DNA of 40,290 nt from Terriglobus sp. Its GTDB lineage: Bacteria; Acidobacteriota; Terriglobia; Terriglobales; Acidobacteriaceae. Within the stretch, counting starts at the first letter, position 1, and each line of letters opens with the position of its first letter. A model generated the notes under the pieces. That model was not told where the DNA came from, did no database searches, and saw only the letters and a list, made by a program, of their open reading frames with translations. Location of the stretch: contig JAMFTB010000256.1 in the NCBI GenBank assembly GCA_026225595.1, positions 1 to 40,290 of the forward strand, given 5' to 3'. The translations under genes and the position numbers were made by a program. Below, in pieces: positions 39,201-40,290 of the stretch.

Positions 39201-39723
39201 GCTTGTCGCGGTCTATATCGTGCTCGGCATTCTGTACGAAAGCTTCATTCACCCCATCACGATTCTTTCCACGCTGCCATCTGCGGGTGTGGGCGCGCTG
39301 CTGGCACTGCGCCTCTTCCACCAGGACCTGGATGTGATCGCCATCATCGGCATCATTCTGCTGATTGGCATTGTGAAGAAGAACGGCATCATGATTGTGG
39401 ACTTTGCACTCGATGCAGAACGCACGCAGGGTCTGCCACCGGAAGAGTCCATCTTTCAGGCGTCACTGCTGCGCTTCCGCCCCATTATGATGACGACGCT
39501 GTGCGCCCTGTTTGCGGGCATTCCGCTTGCGTTTGGTTCCGGCATTGGGTCTGAGCTACGTCGTCCGCTGGGCATTGCCATGGTTGGCGGCCTGCTGATG
39601 AGCCAGGTGCTTACGCTGTACACAACGCCTGTGATTTATGTCTTCTTCGATCGCCTTGCGCAGCACTTTTCGCGCTGGTCGTCACGCTACGTCACGCTGC
39701 CCACAGAAGCGGAGCAGCAATGA
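36286..39723 (+). CDS. RND multidrug efflux permease (MdtB-like) with a Ser/Thr-rich insertion
   Basis: ORF 1145 aa; [77 protein letters not shown]; ATGA overlap with adaptor. Confidence 0.93.
   Translation: [1145 protein letters not shown]
38611..38946 (+). other. Low-complexity Ser/Thr/Asn/Ala-rich ~112-aa insertion within the RND permease
   Basis: [33 protein letters not shown]...[27 protein letters not shown] between IYIQG and [10 protein letters not shown]. Confidence 0.9.
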
Positions 39724-40290
39724 ACCTGCCTGCATTCTTCATCAAACGGCCCGTCGCCACCACGCTGATGGTGCTTGCAATTTTGATCGCGGGAGGCATC
39801 GCCTTCAGCGCGCTGCCCGTTGCATCACTGCCTCAGGTTGACCTTGCAACCATTACGGTTGCAAGCGCGTTGCCGGGCGCAAGCCCTGAAGTAATGGCAT
39901 CGTCCATTGCGACGCCGCTTGAGCGCCAGTTCGGACACATTGCCGGCATCAGCCAGATGACCAGCACCAGCACGCTTGGCACCACCGGCATCACTCTGCA
40001 GTTTGATTACAGCCGCGATGTGGACGGAGCAGCGCGTGATGTGCAGGCGGCCATCAACGCTGCGAAGACGTATCTGCCCGCAAATCTGCCGACGAATCCA
40101 ACATACAGAAAGGTCAACACCGCGGCCTTCCCCGTGATGGTGCTGGCCATGACGTCAGACACACACTCGCTGGGCGACCTGTTTGACACGGCTGCGTCCG
40201 TGGTTCAGCAGAAGCTGTCGCAGGTGGTTGGTGTGGGACAGGTGCAGGTTGTGGGCGGCTCGCTGCCGGCCGTGCGCGTGCAGCTTGATC
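39720..40290 (+). CDS. Second RND multidrug efflux permease (MdtC-like), truncated by the window edge
   Basis: ATGA overlap at 39720; translation MNLPAFFIKRPVATTLMVLAILIAGGIAFSALPVASLPQVDLATITVASALPGASPEVMASSIATPLERQFGHIAGISQMTSTSTLG...; open at right edge. Confidence 0.92.
   Translation, partial: MNLPAFFIKRPVATTLMVLAILIAGGIAFSALPVASLPQVDLATITVASALPGASPEVMASSIATPLERQFGHIAGISQMTSTSTLGTTGITLQFDYSRDVDGAARDVQAAINAAKTYLPANLPTNPTYRKVNTAAFPVMVLAMTSDTHSLGDLFDTAASVVQQKLSQVVGVGQVQVVGGSLPAVRVQLD

Noticed and set aside
1-40290. CRISPR arrays, tRNA/rRNA genes, transposases, prophage genes
   Set aside because: No regular spaced repeats, RNA gene signatures or mobile-element proteins were recognised by reading the sequence and ORF list.

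Overview
High-GC bacterial chromosome segment. The Oar/CarboxypepD-type TonB receptor, the ToxR-like membrane regulator and gene style suggest Acidobacteriota/Terriglobia (inference, not proven). No rRNA, tRNA, CRISPR array or transposase was recognised. From left to right: (1) a minus-strand TonB-dependent receptor, calcineurin-like phosphoesterase and Ca2+-dependent PI-PLC group, divergent from a membrane-anchored winged-helix-like regulator and followed by a lone receiver protein; (2) a lipid-tailoring locus with a fatty acid desaturase and P450 (minus) divergent from a fused fatty-acyl-AMP ligase/ACP/thioester-reductase megaenzyme (plus), with an MMPL exporter and AsmA-like protein nearby; (3) a CzcCBA-type HME-RND efflux operon divergent from a histidine kinase/NarL-type response regulator pair; (4) a complete-looking glucarate/galactarate catabolic operon (MFS, GudD, KdgD, KGSA dehydrogenase, GarD); (5) a TetR regulator divergent from an MdtABC-like RND operon, whose first permease has a ~110-aa Ser/Thr-rich insertion. 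Most notable for follow-up: the desaturase/P450/FAAL-ACP-reductase locus, the disordered insertion in the RND permease, an apparent one-base frameshift in a G5 run that separates a signal peptide from its ATG, and a 181-bp imperfect palindrome filling a convergent intergenic gap. All calls are from reading the sequence and ORF translations; no database search was run.
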